From Streptomyces aureus (GTDB taxonomy: Bacteria > Actinomycetota > Actinomycetes > Streptomycetales > Streptomycetaceae): a stretch of DNA of 64,000 nucleotides. The stretch spans positions 79,212 through 143,211 of the forward strand of contig NZ_JNZD01000023.1 in NCBI RefSeq assembly GCF_000725495.1, in the 5' to 3' direction. This document shows positions 9,704-19,431 of this stretch, piece after piece. The notes under the pieces were generated by a model, which was given only the letters and a program-made list of their open reading frames with translations, did not search any database and had not been told where the DNA came from. Within the stretch, counting starts at the first letter, position 1; each line of letters begins with the position of its first letter. Made by a program: the position numbers and the translations under genes.

Positions 9704-11029
9704 CTACAGTCCCGGGATCCGTCCGTTGCGGAACAGGTCCACGAAGATCTGGTGGTCACGGCGCGCCCGCGAGCCGTAGCTGTGCGCGAAGTCCACCAGC
9801 AGACCGGCGAAGCCGTCCTCGTCGGCCGCGATGGCCGCGTCGATCGCCCGCTCCGTGGAGAACGGCACCAGGGACTCGCCGGACTGGTCGTCCGCCGCCG
9901 CGTGCATCGTGGCCGTCGAGCGGCCGAGGTCGGCGACCACCGAGGCGATCTCCTCGGGGTCGTCGATGTCGCCCCAGTCCAGGTCCACCGCGTACGGGGA
10001 GACCTCGGCGACCAGCTGGCCCGCGCCGTCCAGCTCGGTCCAGCCCAGCCACGGGTCGGCGTGCGCCTGCAGGGCACGCTGCGAGATCACCGTGCGGTGG
10101 CCCTCGTGCTGGAAGTACCCGCGGATGGCGGAGTCGGTGACGTGCCGGGAGACGGCAGGGGTCTGGGCCTGCTTGATGTAGATCACCACATCGTTCTCCA
10201 GGGCGTCGCTGTTGCCCTCGAGGAGGATGTTGTACGACGGCAGGCCGGCCGAGCCGATGCCGATGCCGCGGCGGCCCACGACGTCCTTCACGCGGTACGA
10301 GTCGGGGCGCGCCAGCGAGGACTCCGGGAGCGTCTCCAGATAGCCGTCGAAGGCCGCGAGGACCTTGTACCGGGTGGCGGCGTCCAGCTCGATGGACCCG
10401 CCGCCCGGCGCGAAGCGGCGCTCGAAGTCGCGGATCTCGGTCATCGACTCCAGGAGCCCGAAGCGGGTCAGCGCGCGGGCGTCGCGCAGCGCGTCCAGGA
10501 GCGGGCCCTCGGCGGTGTCCAGCGTGAAGGGCGGCACCTCGTCGCTCTTGGCGCCGGTGGCCAGGGCGTGGATGCGCTCGCGGTAGGCGGCCGCGTAGAC
10601 GCGCACCAGGTCGGTGATCTGTTCGTCGCTGAGCGCCTTCGCGTAGCCGATGAGGGCCACGGAGGCGGCGAAGCGCTTGAGGTCCCAGGTGAAGGGGCCC
10701 ACATAGGCCTCGTCGAAGTCGTTCACGTTGAAGATCAGACGGCCCTGGGCGTCCATGTACGTGCCGAAGTTCTCGGCGTGCAGGTCGCCGTGGATCCACA
10801 CACGCGAGGTGCGCTCGTCCAGGTACGGGCCGCCCCGCCGGTCCTCGTCCAGGTCGTGGTAGAACAGCGCCGCCGTGCCGCGGTAGAACGCGAAGGCGGA
10901 GGCCGCCATCTTGCGGAACTTCACCCGGAACGCGGCCGGGTCGGCGGCCAGGAGCTCGCCGAAGGCGGTGTCGAAGACGGCGAGGATCTGCTCGCCGCGT
11001 TGCTCGGCGCTGAGCTGCGGGACCGACAT
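9704..11029 (-). CDS. DUF2252 domain protein (kinase-like fold)
   Basis: 441 aa. The whole length matches the DUF2252 family, whose catalytic-looking segments resemble aminoglycoside-phosphotransferase/protein-kinase folds: RVWIHGDLHAENFGTY (catalytic-loop-like) and FNVNDFDEAYVGPF (metal-site-like). A Gly-rich stretch VVGRRGIGIGSAGLPSYN is also conserved. Biochemical function unknown. The ATG is well supported by AGGAGG about 8-10 nt upstream. It is divergent from dnaE, with 267 nt between the starts, and transcribed alone. Confidence 0.88.
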   Translation of the reverse strand: MSVPQLSAEQRGEQILAVFDTAFGELLAADPAAFRVKFRKMAASAFAFYRGTAALFYHDLDEDRRGGPYLDERTSRVWIHGDLHAENFGTYMDAQGRLIFNVNDFDEAYVGPFTWDLKRFAASVALIGYAKALSDEQITDLVRVYAAAYRERIHALATGAKSDEVPPFTLDTAEGPLLDALRDARALTRFGLLESMTEIRDFERRFAPGGGSIELDAATRYKVLAAFDGYLETLPESSLARPDSYRVKDVVGRRGIGIGSAGLPSYNILLEGNSDALENDVVIYIKQAQTPAVSRHVTDSAIRGYFQHEGHRTVISQRALQAHADPWLGWTELDGAGQLVAEVSPYAVDLDWGDIDDPEEIASVVADLGRSTATMHAAADDQSGESLVPFSTERAIDAAIAADEDGFAGLLVDFAHSYGSRARRDHQIFVDLFRNGRIPGL

Positions 11030-11296
11030 CGCTGGGTGCCTCCTGGTGCAGGTGGTGCGTGACATGACGGGGCGGGCGAGCCGCCCCCGGGACAAGGGGT
11101 CCGTCCACTTCCAACGGACGAACATACGCGGGAGTGCCCGGGTTCCGGCGGCGAACGCACACCCCCGGGCCCGGGGACCCGTACGACGGTACGGATGATG
11201 CGCCGCCGGGTGTCAGTGCCGCGGCATAGACTTCGACGCTGACCCCCCAGACTGTCCGCAGCCTGTAACCGATGGTTCTTCCTGGAGGCCGAAACC

Positions 11297-14200
11297 GTGT
11301 CGAAGCCGCCGTTCACGCACCTGCACGTCCACACCCAGTACTCGCTGCTGGACGGTGCCGCGCGGCTCAAGGACATGTTCGACGCGTGCAACGAGATGGG
11401 CATGACCCACATCGCGATGAGCGACCACGGCAACCTCCACGGGGCGTACGACTTCTTCCACACGGCGAAGAAGGCAGGGGTCACCCCGATCATCGGCATC
11501 GAGGCGTACGTCGCCCCGGAGTCCCGGCGCAACAAGCGCAAGATCCAGTGGGGCCAGCCGCACCAGAAGCGCGACGACGTGTCCGGTTCGGGCGGTTACA
11601 CCCACAAGACCATCTGGGCGGCGAACGCCACCGGTCTGCACAACCTCTTCAAGCTCTCCTCCGACGCCTACGCCGAGGGCTGGCTCCAGAAGTGGCCCCG
11701 GATGGACAAGGAGACGATCTCCCAGTGGTCGGAGGGGCTCATCGCCTCCACCGGCTGCCCCTCCGGCGAGCTCCAGACCAGGCTGCGCCTCGGCCAGTTC
11801 GACGAGGCCCTGAAGTCGGCCGCCGAGTACCAGGACATCTTCGGCAAGGACCGCTACTTCCTGGAACTGATGGACCACGGCATCGAGATCGAGCACCGGG
11901 TCCGCGACGGCCTCCTGGAGATCGGCAAGAAGCTCGGCATCCCGCCCCTGGTGACGAACGACTCGCACTACACGTACGCGCACGAGGCGACCGCCCACGA
12001 CGCCCTGCTGTGCATCCAGACCGGCAAGAACCTCTCCGACCCGGACCGCTTCCGCTTCGACGGCACCGGCTACTACCTGAAGACGACGGACGAGATGTAT
12101 GCCGTCGACTCCTCGGACGCCTGGCAGGAGGGCTGCGCCAACACCCTCCTGGTGGCCGAGCAGATCGACACCAGCGGCATGTTCGAGGCGAAGAACCTCA
12201 TGCCGAAGTTCGACATCCCGGACGGCTACACCGAGGTCACCTGGTTCCAGGCCGAGACCATGCGCGGCATGGAGCGCCGCTTCCCCGGCGGCATCCCGGA
12301 CGACCGCATGAAGCAGGTCGAGTACGAGATGGACACCATCATCTCGATGGGGTTCCCGGGCTACTTCCTCGTGGTCGCCGACTTCATCATGTGGGCCAAG
12401 AAGCAGGGCATCGCGGTCGGCCCCGGCCGAGGCTCCGCGGCCGGCTCGATCGTCGCCTACGCCATGGGCATCACCGACCTCGACCCGATCCCGCACGGTC
12501 TGATCTTCGAGCGCTTCCTCAACCCCGAGCGCATCTCCATGCCCGACGTCGACATCGACTTCGACGAGCGTCGGCGCGTCGAGGTGATCAGGTACGTGAC
12601 GGAGAAGTACGGCTCCGACAAGGTCGCCATGATCGGCACCTACGGCAAGATCAAGGCCAAGAACGCGATCAAGGACTCCGCGCGCGTCCTCGGCTACCCG
12701 TACGCCATGGGTGACCGTCTCACCAAGGCGATGCCCGCCGACGTCCTCGGCAAGGGCATCGACCTGAACGGCATCACCGACCCCTCGCACCCCCGCTACA
12801 GCGAGGCGGGCGAGATCCGCGGGATGTACGAGAACGAACCGGACGTGAAGAAGGTCATCGACACCGCCAAGGGCGTCGAGGGCCTGGTCCGGCAGATGGG
12901 CGTGCACGCGGCCGGCGTGATCATGTCCAGCGAGCCCATCGTCGACCACGCCCCGATCTGGGTGCGGCACACCGACGGCGTGACCATCACCCAGTGGGAC
13001 TACCCGCAGTGCGAGTCGCTCGGCCTGCTGAAGATGGACTTCCTGGGCCTGCGCAACCTGACGATCATGGACGACGCCGTCAAGATGGTGAAGTCCAACA
13101 AGGGCATCGACCTCGACCTGCTGGCGCTGCCGCTGGACGACCCGAAGACCTTCGAACTGCTCCAGCGCGGCGACACGCTCGGCGTCTTCCAGTTCGACGG
13201 CGGCCCCATGCGCTCGCTGCTGCGGCTGATGAAGCCCGACAACTTCGAGGACATCTCCGCCGTCTCCGCGCTCTACCGTCCCGGCCCGATGGGCATGGAC
13301 TCGCACACGAACTACGCGCTGCGCAAGAACAAGCTCCAGGAGATCACCCCGATCCACAAGGAGCTCGAGGCGCCCTTGGAAGAGGTCCTGGCCGTCACCT
13401 ACGGCCTGATCGTCTACCAGGAGCAGGTGCAGAAGGCCGCCCAGATCATCGCCGGCTACTCCCTCGGCGAGGCCGACATCCTCCGCCGCGTGATGGGCAA
13501 GAAGAAGCCCGACGAGCTGGCGAAGAACTTCACCATCTTCCAGGCCGGCGCCCAGAAGAACGGCTACAGCGACGAGGCCATCCAGGCCCTGTGGGACGTG
13601 CTGGTCCCGTTCGCCGGCTACGCCTTCAACAAGGCGCACTCGGCCGCGTACGGCCTCGTCTCGTACTGGACCGCATACCTGAAGGCGAACCACCCCGCCG
13701 AGTACATGGCCGGGCTGCTGACCTCGGTCAAGGACGACAAGGACAAGTCGGCCGTCTACCTGAACGAGTGCCGGCGCATGGGCATCAAGGTGCTCCCGCC
13801 GAACGTCAACGAGTCGGTGCACAACTTCGCCGCGCAGGGCGACGACGTGATCCTCTTCGGCCTGGAGGCCGTGCGCAACGTCGGCACCAACGTCGTGGAG
13901 TCGATCATCAGGAGCCGCAAGGCCAAGGGCAAGTACGGCTCGTTCCCGGACTACCTCGACAAGGTCGAGGCCATCGCCTGCAACAAGCGCACCACGGAGT
14001 CGCTGATCAAGGCGGGCGCCTTCGACACCCTGGGGCACACCCGCAAGGGCCTCACCGCGCACTTCGAGCCGATGATCGACAACGTGGTCGCGGTCAAGCG
14101 CAAGGAGGCCGAGGGCCAGTTCGACCTCTTCGGCGGCATGGGCGAGGAGGAGAGCAGCGAACCCGGCTTCGGACTCGACGTGCAGTTCACCGACGACGAG

Positions 14201-14836
14201 TGGGACAAGACGTACCTGCTCGCCCAGGAACGGGAGATGCTCGGCCTGTACGTCTCCGACCACCCGCTGTTCGGGCTGGAGCACGTGCTGTCCGACAAGG
14301 CCGACGCCGGCATCGCCCAGCTCACCGGCGGCGAGCACGCGGACGGCGCGATCGTCACCATCGGCGGCATCATCTCGGGCCTCCAGCGCAAGATGACCAA
14401 GCAGGGCAACGCCTGGGCGATCGCCACCGTCGAGGACCTCGCCGGCTCCATCGAGTGCATGTTCTTCCCGGCCACGTACCAGCTCATCTCGACCCAGCTC
14501 GTCGAGGACGCCGTGGTGTTCGTCAAGGGCCGGCTCGACAAGCGGGAGGACGTGCCCCGGCTCGTCGCGATGGAACTGATGATCCCGGACCTGTCCAACG
14601 CGGGCACCAACGCGCCCGTGGTGCTCACCATCCCGGCCACCCGCGTCACCCCGCCCATGGTCAGCCGCCTCGGCGAGATCCTCAGCCACCACAAGGGTGA
14701 CAGCGAGGTCCGCATCAGGCTCCAGGGCCCGACGAAGACCACGGTGCTGCGGCTCGACCGGCACCGGGTGAAGCCCGACCCCGCGCTGTTCGGCGACCTC
14801 AAGGTGCTGCTCGGCCCGTCCTGCCTGGCCGGCTGA
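11297..14836 (+). CDS. dnaE: DNA polymerase III alpha subunit
   Basis: Catalytic subunit of the replicative polymerase. 1179 aa, normal for actinobacterial DnaE1. An N-terminal PHP domain begins FTHLHVHTQYSLLDGA, with His metal ligands and later STGCPSGE. The palm carries PDVDIDFD with the catalytic Asp pair at about 417/419 and the upstream GPGRGSAAGS motif. Helix-hairpin-helix and OB-fold (AIVTIGGIISGLQRKMTKQG) regions follow. GTG start with GGAGG 8 nt upstream. It is a single gene ending at a strong bidirectional terminator. The very long reading frame on the opposite strand is a codon-bias artefact. Confidence 0.98.
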   Translation: MSKPPFTHLHVHTQYSLLDGAARLKDMFDACNEMGMTHIAMSDHGNLHGAYDFFHTAKKAGVTPIIGIEAYVAPESRRNKRKIQWGQPHQKRDDVSGSGGYTHKTIWAANATGLHNLFKLSSDAYAEGWLQKWPRMDKETISQWSEGLIASTGCPSGELQTRLRLGQFDEALKSAAEYQDIFGKDRYFLELMDHGIEIEHRVRDGLLEIGKKLGIPPLVTNDSHYTYAHEATAHDALLCIQTGKNLSDPDRFRFDGTGYYLKTTDEMYAVDSSDAWQEGCANTLLVAEQIDTSGMFEAKNLMPKFDIPDGYTEVTWFQAETMRGMERRFPGGIPDDRMKQVEYEMDTIISMGFPGYFLVVADFIMWAKKQGIAVGPGRGSAAGSIVAYAMGITDLDPIPHGLIFERFLNPERISMPDVDIDFDERRRVEVIRYVTEKYGSDKVAMIGTYGKIKAKNAIKDSARVLGYPYAMGDRLTKAMPADVLGKGIDLNGITDPSHPRYSEAGEIRGMYENEPDVKKVIDTAKGVEGLVRQMGVHAAGVIMSSEPIVDHAPIWVRHTDGVTITQWDYPQCESLGLLKMDFLGLRNLTIMDDAVKMVKSNKGIDLDLLALPLDDPKTFELLQRGDTLGVFQFDGGPMRSLLRLMKPDNFEDISAVSALYRPGPMGMDSHTNYALRKNKLQEITPIHKELEAPLEEVLAVTYGLIVYQEQVQKAAQIIAGYSLGEADILRRVMGKKKPDELAKNFTIFQAGAQKNGYSDEAIQALWDVLVPFAGYAFNKAHSAAYGLVSYWTAYLKANHPAEYMAGLLTSVKDDKDKSAVYLNECRRMGIKVLPPNVNESVHNFAAQGDDVILFGLEAVRNVGTNVVESIIRSRKAKGKYGSFPDYLDKVEAIACNKRTTESLIKAGAFDTLGHTRKGLTAHFEPMIDNVVAVKRKEAEGQFDLFGGMGEEESSEPGFGLDVQFTDDEWDKTYLLAQEREMLGLYVSDHPLFGLEHVLSDKADAGIAQLTGGEHADGAIVTIGGIISGLQRKMTKQGNAWAIATVEDLAGSIECMFFPATYQLISTQLVEDAVVFVKGRLDKREDVPRLVAMELMIPDLSNAGTNAPVVLTIPATRVTPPMVSRLGEILSHHKGDSEVRIRLQGPTKTTVLRLDRHRVKPDPALFGDLKVLLGPSCLAG

Positions 14837-14874
14837 CGACCGCGCCGCCGGCCGCCGGCGGCGGCCGGGCACCG

Positions 14875-14920
14875 ACGCACCGAGGGGCGCATCCATGGAC
14901 GGATGCGCCCCTCGGTGCGT
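14875..14920. terminator. 20-bp perfect hairpin, bidirectional terminator
   Basis: Arms of 20 bp (ACGCACCGAGGGGCGCATCC and its complement) around a 6-nt loop. It is placed 39 nt after the dnaE stop and 31 nt after the stop of the convergent small gene, so it can end transcription from both sides. Confidence 0.9.
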
Positions 14921-14950
14921 ACCTGGGCCTCACCGGCCCGCGCCGCGGCC

Positions 14951-15130
14951 TCAGTTGTGGCCGAAACGCCTCTGATGCTTACGGGCAACATCAGCGGGGC
15001 TGCCCTGCGCCTGCGACATCGGCGACTGCTGTGCCTGCGCCGAAGACCGCTGCGCATGCTCCTGCGCACGCTCAGCCTGCGAGGAGCGGTCCTGCTGGCC
15101 GCCCTGCTTGCGATTCTTGTTCTTGGCCAT
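14951..15130 (-). CDS. 59-aa basic, Gln-rich small protein
   Basis: Starts MAKNKNRKQGGQQDRSS and ends ARKHQRRFGHN. The middle is Gln/Ala/Ser-rich (AQEHAQRSSAQAQQSPMSQ), so it is probably disordered and nucleic-acid-binding by charge. It has an excellent ribosome site (AGGAGG 8 nt before the ATG) and its own terminator, strong signs that it is a real gene although short. Similar small proteins of unknown function are, as I recall, common in Streptomyces. No family function can be assigned. Confidence 0.82.
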   Translation of the reverse strand: MAKNKNRKQGGQQDRSSQAERAQEHAQRSSAQAQQSPMSQAQGSPADVARKHQRRFGHN

Positions 15131-15354
15131 GGTGATCTGCCTCCTGTGGGGGATCTAGGGGCCAGGGCCGCGACCAGATTCACATAGGCTGACAAGCAGC
15201 GCATTTCGTAGAATTACCGTGCGTAATAAGAGCTGTCGGCCGGTGTTCCTCCGATCCGCCACGCCGAAGATCGAGTTCCGGCCGTTAACCTCCGCACGGT
15301 CGGGCAGACTCCAAGGAAGCCCGAAGCAAACCTCCCGGAAAGAGGGTGGATCGC

Positions 15355-16572
15355 GTGGACCGCTGCATCGTCCTGGTGGACGCCGGGTATCTGCTCGGGG
15401 CCGCCGCCAGCCTCCTCGCCGGGGAGCCGTCGCGATCCCGGATCACCGTCGACCACACCGCCCTCATCCAGGGTCTGCGCGAGCGCGCCGAGTCCGACAC
15501 CGAACGGCCCCTGCTGCGCATCTACTGGTTCGACGGCGCGCCCGACCGCGTCCCGCAGCCCGAGCACCGCAGGCTGCGCGTGATGCCGCGGGTGACGGTG
15601 CGCCTGGGCGCGCTGACCCGCAGCGACGGGCGGTGGGCCCAGAAGGGCGTGGACGCCGCCATGCACGCCGAGCTGACCGAGCTGGCGCGCAATCGTGCCT
15701 GCTCCGACATCGTGCTCGTCACCGGCGACGGCGACCTGCTGCCGGGCATGATGGCCGCCAAGGAGCACGGCGTGGCCGTCCACCTGTGGGCCGTGCAGGC
15801 CGCGGACGGCGACTACAACCAGTCCGAGGACCTGGTGGCCGAGGCCGACGAGCGGCGGGTGCTCGACCGGGCCTGGATCACCAAGGCGGTCCGGGCCAAG
15901 GAGACCGGCGGGATCTGCGCCCCGCCCCCGATTCCCCGCCCCGAGATCGCCGCGATCCTCTCGGCGCCGCTGCCCGAGTCGGCGCTCACCGCCGCGGCCG
16001 ACCGCTCCGCCCCCGAGCCCGAGCACCACCAGGCGGCCGAGGCCCAGAACGGCACCCAGGAGCGGGTGCCCTCGCCCAAAGGCGTCCCCACCCCCAAGGA
16101 CCTGGCCGCGCTGCGCGGACCGGGCACCCAGCCGGCCCAGCACCCCGCGAACGCGACCCTGCGCTGGTCCTCGGACAAGGGCTGGGTCGACCGGCCCGGC
16201 GGCACCGCGGAGTCCGCGGAGGCCGCCGCGCTGCCCACGCTCGCCCAGCTCACCTCCGCGGAGCAGCGCTGGGCCGACCGCGAGGAGGACATCACCACCG
16301 TCGGCGGCGACCCCTACGAGGTCGGACAGGTCTTCGCCCGCCGCTGGATGGAGCGCCTCACCGACCCGAGCCATCTGCAGAAGCTGTCGGCGATGTACCC
16401 GCGGGTCCCCCATCGGGTGGACGGCGAACTCCTGCGCTACGCGGCCCGCTTCGGCCTCCTCGCGCACAAGGACGACCAGATCGACGAGCACGACCGGTAC
16501 GCGATCCGGGCCGGGTTCTGGCGGGAGATCGACGTCCGCACGGCCACCGAGCACGCTCCGGTCGGGGACTGA
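15355..16572 (+). CDS. NYN-domain (PIN-like) protein
   Basis: 405 aa. An N-terminal NYN/LabA-like nuclease fold (about residues 1-175) starts CIVLVDAGYLLG. Conserved acidic positions are seen in VDAGY, KGVDAAMHAELTELA and VTGDGDLLPG, the usual metal-binding pattern of PIN-like RNases. A Pro/Ala-rich linker (about 185-270) leads to a conserved C-terminal helical domain (EVGQVFARRWMERL to the end). Probable RNA processing or degradation role by family. The GTG was chosen because GAGGG lies 9 nt upstream; a GTG 9 nt earlier is too close to that site. Confidence 0.88.
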   Translation: MDRCIVLVDAGYLLGAAASLLAGEPSRSRITVDHTALIQGLRERAESDTERPLLRIYWFDGAPDRVPQPEHRRLRVMPRVTVRLGALTRSDGRWAQKGVDAAMHAELTELARNRACSDIVLVTGDGDLLPGMMAAKEHGVAVHLWAVQAADGDYNQSEDLVAEADERRVLDRAWITKAVRAKETGGICAPPPIPRPEIAAILSAPLPESALTAAADRSAPEPEHHQAAEAQNGTQERVPSPKGVPTPKDLAALRGPGTQPAQHPANATLRWSSDKGWVDRPGGTAESAEAAALPTLAQLTSAEQRWADREEDITTVGGDPYEVGQVFARRWMERLTDPSHLQKLSAMYPRVPHRVDGELLRYAARFGLLAHKDDQIDEHDRYAIRAGFWREIDVRTATEHAPVGD

Positions 16573-16670
16573 TCCACGGCCCCGGGACGGGGGTCGCGAA
16601 GGTCCCGGCAGGGTGTCCGCCACGGCCCCGAGCACATCCCGGGGCTCCGGACCACGTACTCTCGTCCTTC

Positions 16671-17696
16671 GTGAGTACGCGCACGGCACAGGCAGCACCG
16701 ACGGGACACCGGGGCGATGTCGTGTGCGCCGTGCGAGGTCTCACCAAGACCTATCCGGCCGTCCGCGGCCGCCGCGGCACCCCGGCGACGCCCGAGGTCA
16801 GGGCCACCGACGCGGTCCGGCTGGACATCCGCCGGGGCGAGATCTTCGGGCTGCTCGGGCCGAACGGGGCCGGCAAGTCCACCCTCGTGCGCCAGCTCAC
16901 CGGGCTGATGCGCCCCGACAGCGGCAGCGTCGAGATCCTCGGGCACGACATCGTGCGTCACCCCGACCGGGCGGCCCGCATCCTCGCCTACCTCGGCCAG
17001 GAGTCCACCGCCCTGGACGAGCTCACCGTGTCCCTCGCCGCCGAGACCACGGGACGGCTGCGCGGGCTCGACCTCGCGGCCGCGCGGGCCGAACGGGACG
17101 CCGTCCTGGACGAACTGGGCCTCGCCCCGCTCGCCTCCCGCCCCCTGAAGAAGCTCTCCGGCGGACAGCGCCGGCTCGCCTGCTTCGCCGCAGCGCTCGT
17201 CGGCCGCCGCCCGCTGCTGGTCCTGGACGAGCCGACCACCGGCATGGACCCCGTCGCCCGGCGCGCCGTGTGGGCCGCCGTCGACCGCCGCCGCGCGGAA
17301 CAGGGCGCCACGGTCCTGCTCGTCACCCACAACGTCATCGAGGCCGAGACGGTCCTCGACCGGGTCGCCGTCCTCGACCGCGGACGGGTCATCGCCTGCG
17401 ACACCCCGGCCGGGCTCAAGGAACAGGTGGCCGGCGAGGTCAGGGTCGAGCTCGTCTGGCGCGAGAACGCCCCGCTGCACGTCCCCGAGGTCGCGGCCCT
17501 GCGGGCCCGGGCCGTCGAGTCGGGCCGCCGCTGGACGCTGCGGCTCGCGCCCGAGGAGGCCCGCGCGGCCGTGGCCACCGTCACCGGCGGAGCCGCTTTC
17601 GCCGCACTGGACGACTTCACGCTCGCCACGCCGAGCCTGGAGGACGTGTATCTGGCCCTCGGCGGCCACGCGACGCAGGGACTGGTGAAGGCGTGA
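16671..17696 (+). CDS. ABC transporter ATP-binding protein
   Basis: 341 aa. Walker A GPNGAGKST (about residues 63-71), signature LSGGQRR, Walker B LLVLDEPTTG and the H-loop VTHN are all present. The C-terminal ~90 residues are a regulatory extension typical of ABC-2-type (DrrA/CcmA-like) exporters. No Shine-Dalgarno sequence before the GTG, so translation may be leaderless. The stop overlaps the permease start (GTGA). Substrate unknown; drug, lipid or antibiotic export are the usual options. Confidence 0.93.
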   Translation: MSTRTAQAAPTGHRGDVVCAVRGLTKTYPAVRGRRGTPATPEVRATDAVRLDIRRGEIFGLLGPNGAGKSTLVRQLTGLMRPDSGSVEILGHDIVRHPDRAARILAYLGQESTALDELTVSLAAETTGRLRGLDLAAARAERDAVLDELGLAPLASRPLKKLSGGQRRLACFAAALVGRRPLLVLDEPTTGMDPVARRAVWAAVDRRRAEQGATVLLVTHNVIEAETVLDRVAVLDRGRVIACDTPAGLKEQVAGEVRVELVWRENAPLHVPEVAALRARAVESGRRWTLRLAPEEARAAVATVTGGAAFAALDDFTLATPSLEDVYLALGGHATQGLVKA

Positions 17697-18604
17697 GTGT
17701 CCAGGGCGTGGAATCCGTACGGGAGAGGGGCGTCGGCCGTGCACGGAACGGGGCGACTCCCGGCGAAGGGGAGCAGGTCGACGTGAGTGCCGTACCCGCT
17801 GGAGTGCTGCCGGGCGGCGCGCTGCCCCTGGCCGGGGACGCCGGAGCGGCCGCGGAGCTGGGGCCGCGGGCACGGTTCGCGCCCTCGCTGGCCGCCGTGT
17901 ACCGCGCGCAGCTCTCCCGCGCCCGCGTCGCGCGGATCCCGCTGCTGTTCGTGGCCACCTTCCAGTCGCTCGGCATCATGGTCATGATGCGCGGCGTGGT
18001 GGACGGCGGCACCGAGGCGCGGGCCGTGGTCGCCGGCTCCACGGTCCTGGTCGTCGCCTTCGTCGCGCTCAACCTGCTCGCTCAGTACTTCGGGCAGCTG
18101 CGGGCGAGCGGCGGGCTCGACCACTACGCGACGCTGCCGGTGCCGCCGGCGGCCGTGGTGCTCGGGGCCGCGGCCGCGTACGCCTCCTTCACCGTGCCCG
18201 GCACCGTCGTCACCGCCGTCTTCGGCTGTCTGCTGTTCGGGCTGCCGCTGGCCCACCTGTGGGTGCTGGCCGCGGTCGTCCCGCTCGCGGGTGCCGCGCT
18301 CGCCGGGCTCGGGGCCGCGTTCGGGCTGCTCGCGCCGCGTCCCGAGCTCGCCACCCTGCTCGGCCAGCTGGGCATGTCCGCGGCCCTGCTGCTGGGCGTC
18401 CTGCCGGCCGACCGGATGCCGGCCCCGGTGCAGTACCTGCGCGACCTGCTGCCCTCGACCTACGGGGTCGAGGCCTTCGCCCGCACCTTCGGGGCCCGTC
18501 CCGACTGGGCCGCCGTCCTCGGCGATCTGGCCGTGTGCGCCGGAGTCGGGGCGGTCTCGCTGGCGCTGGCGGCCTGGGCCTACCGCCGGGCCGCCGTCCG
18601 GTGA
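17693..18604 (+). CDS. ABC-2-type transporter permease
   Basis: 303 aa. After an ~85-residue cytoplasmic N-terminus come about six hydrophobic segments (from IPLLFVATFQSLGIMVMM). The late loop LRDLLPSTYGVEAFARTF is the conserved ABC-2 permease segment. Two starts are possible: GTG 17693, coupled to the ATPase stop, and GTG 17783, preceded by AGGGGAG at good spacing, which would give 273 aa. It forms an exporter with the preceding ATPase. Confidence 0.9.
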   Translation: MSVQGVESVRERGVGRARNGATPGEGEQVDVSAVPAGVLPGGALPLAGDAGAAAELGPRARFAPSLAAVYRAQLSRARVARIPLLFVATFQSLGIMVMMRGVVDGGTEARAVVAGSTVLVVAFVALNLLAQYFGQLRASGGLDHYATLPVPPAAVVLGAAAAYASFTVPGTVVTAVFGCLLFGLPLAHLWVLAAVVPLAGAALAGLGAAFGLLAPRPELATLLGQLGMSAALLLGVLPADRMPAPVQYLRDLLPSTYGVEAFARTFGARPDWAAVLGDLAVCAGVGAVSLALAAWAYRRAAVR

Positions 18605-18638
18605 CGCGGCCGTCGGCGGGGCCTGGCACGATGGCAGG

Positions 18639-19340
18639 GTGACCGCTCCGCTGACTCCACCTCCGCCGCCGCACGAACAGTCCTCCGGGGACCGGCGGCA
18701 ACCGCACCCCGACTGGCAGGCCCAGCCCGCTCCCGGCCCCGCGGGTCATCCCGTGTACCCGGGCGCGTACGAGGTCTCCTACGGACAGGACGGACCCGGG
18801 ATGAAGACCGAACTGCGGGAGGCCGCCGTGATCACGGTCGCGGTCGCTCTCGCGGGAGCGCTCCTCGGGGTCCTGTGGGCGTGGCTGACGCCGCACGTGC
18901 CGCTGGTCGCGGACGCCACCGCGGTGTACCTCAAGGACACCGAGGGCGAGCAGGCGATCGGCGTCGACGGGACCTTCACCCTGCTCGCGCTGGGCTTCGG
19001 CGCGGTCAGCGCCCTGGTCGTCTTCCTCCTGCGGAGGCGTGGCGGGGTGCCCCTGGTGATCGCGCTGGCCCTCGGCGGCCTGCTCGGATCGCTGCTCGCC
19101 TGGCGGATCGGGATCTGGCTCGGTCCCACCCAGAACGTGGTCGCGCACGCCAAGGCCGTGGGCAAGGGCGTCACGTTCTCCGCGCCGCTGAAGCTCGGGG
19201 CCAAGGGCGCGCTGCTGGCGTGGTCCCTGAGCGCCCTGGTGGTCCACCTCGGCCTGATGGCCCTGTTCGGCCCCCGCGACCCCGACCCGTACGAGCAGCA
19301 CCCCCACCAGCCCACGCAGCCGGGACCTCCGGCCGCCTAG
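18639..19340 (+). CDS. Integral membrane protein, DUF2567-like
   Basis: 233 aa. A Pro-rich cytoplasmic N-terminus (APLTPPPPPHEQ, ~50 residues) is followed by four hydrophobic segments (about 60-85, 115-135, 140-160 and 195-215) and a short acidic/Pro-rich tail. The pattern fits the actinobacterial DUF2567 family, though I am only moderately sure of the number. The start follows the permease gene by 34 nt, so it may belong to the same transcript. Function unknown. Confidence 0.75.
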   Translation: MTAPLTPPPPPHEQSSGDRRQPHPDWQAQPAPGPAGHPVYPGAYEVSYGQDGPGMKTELREAAVITVAVALAGALLGVLWAWLTPHVPLVADATAVYLKDTEGEQAIGVDGTFTLLALGFGAVSALVVFLLRRRGGVPLVIALALGGLLGSLLAWRIGIWLGPTQNVVAHAKAVGKGVTFSAPLKLGAKGALLAWSLSALVVHLGLMALFGPRDPDPYEQHPHQPTQPGPPAA

Positions 19341-19369
19341 GTTCTCCCGGCACCGGCTCAGGGGAGTCA

Positions 19370-19410
19370 GGGCCGGCCGGACCGCCGTGGGAGCGGCGTC
19401 CGGCCGGCCC
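19370..19410. terminator. Hairpin between convergent genes
   Basis: 13-bp arms GGGCCGGCCGGAC and its complement, 15-nt loop. It lies 30 nt after the DUF2567-like stop and 22 nt after the stop of the minus-strand bL37 gene, so it probably terminates both. Confidence 0.75.
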
Positions 19411-19431
19411 TTCGGTGTTCGGGGCGGGTGG

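Noticed and set aside
11213..14896. 1227-codon open frame antisense to dnaE
   Set aside because: Shadow of strong third-position G/C bias; translation is Val/Asp/Gly/Arg-rich without family likeness, and dnaE is unambiguous.
15188..15227. Promoter for the NYN gene (CTGACA ... TAGAAT, with ATTAC-N5-GTAAT symmetry)
   Set aside because: Spacing between the hexamers is only 14 nt and the leader would be about 135 nt; left out as unsupported.
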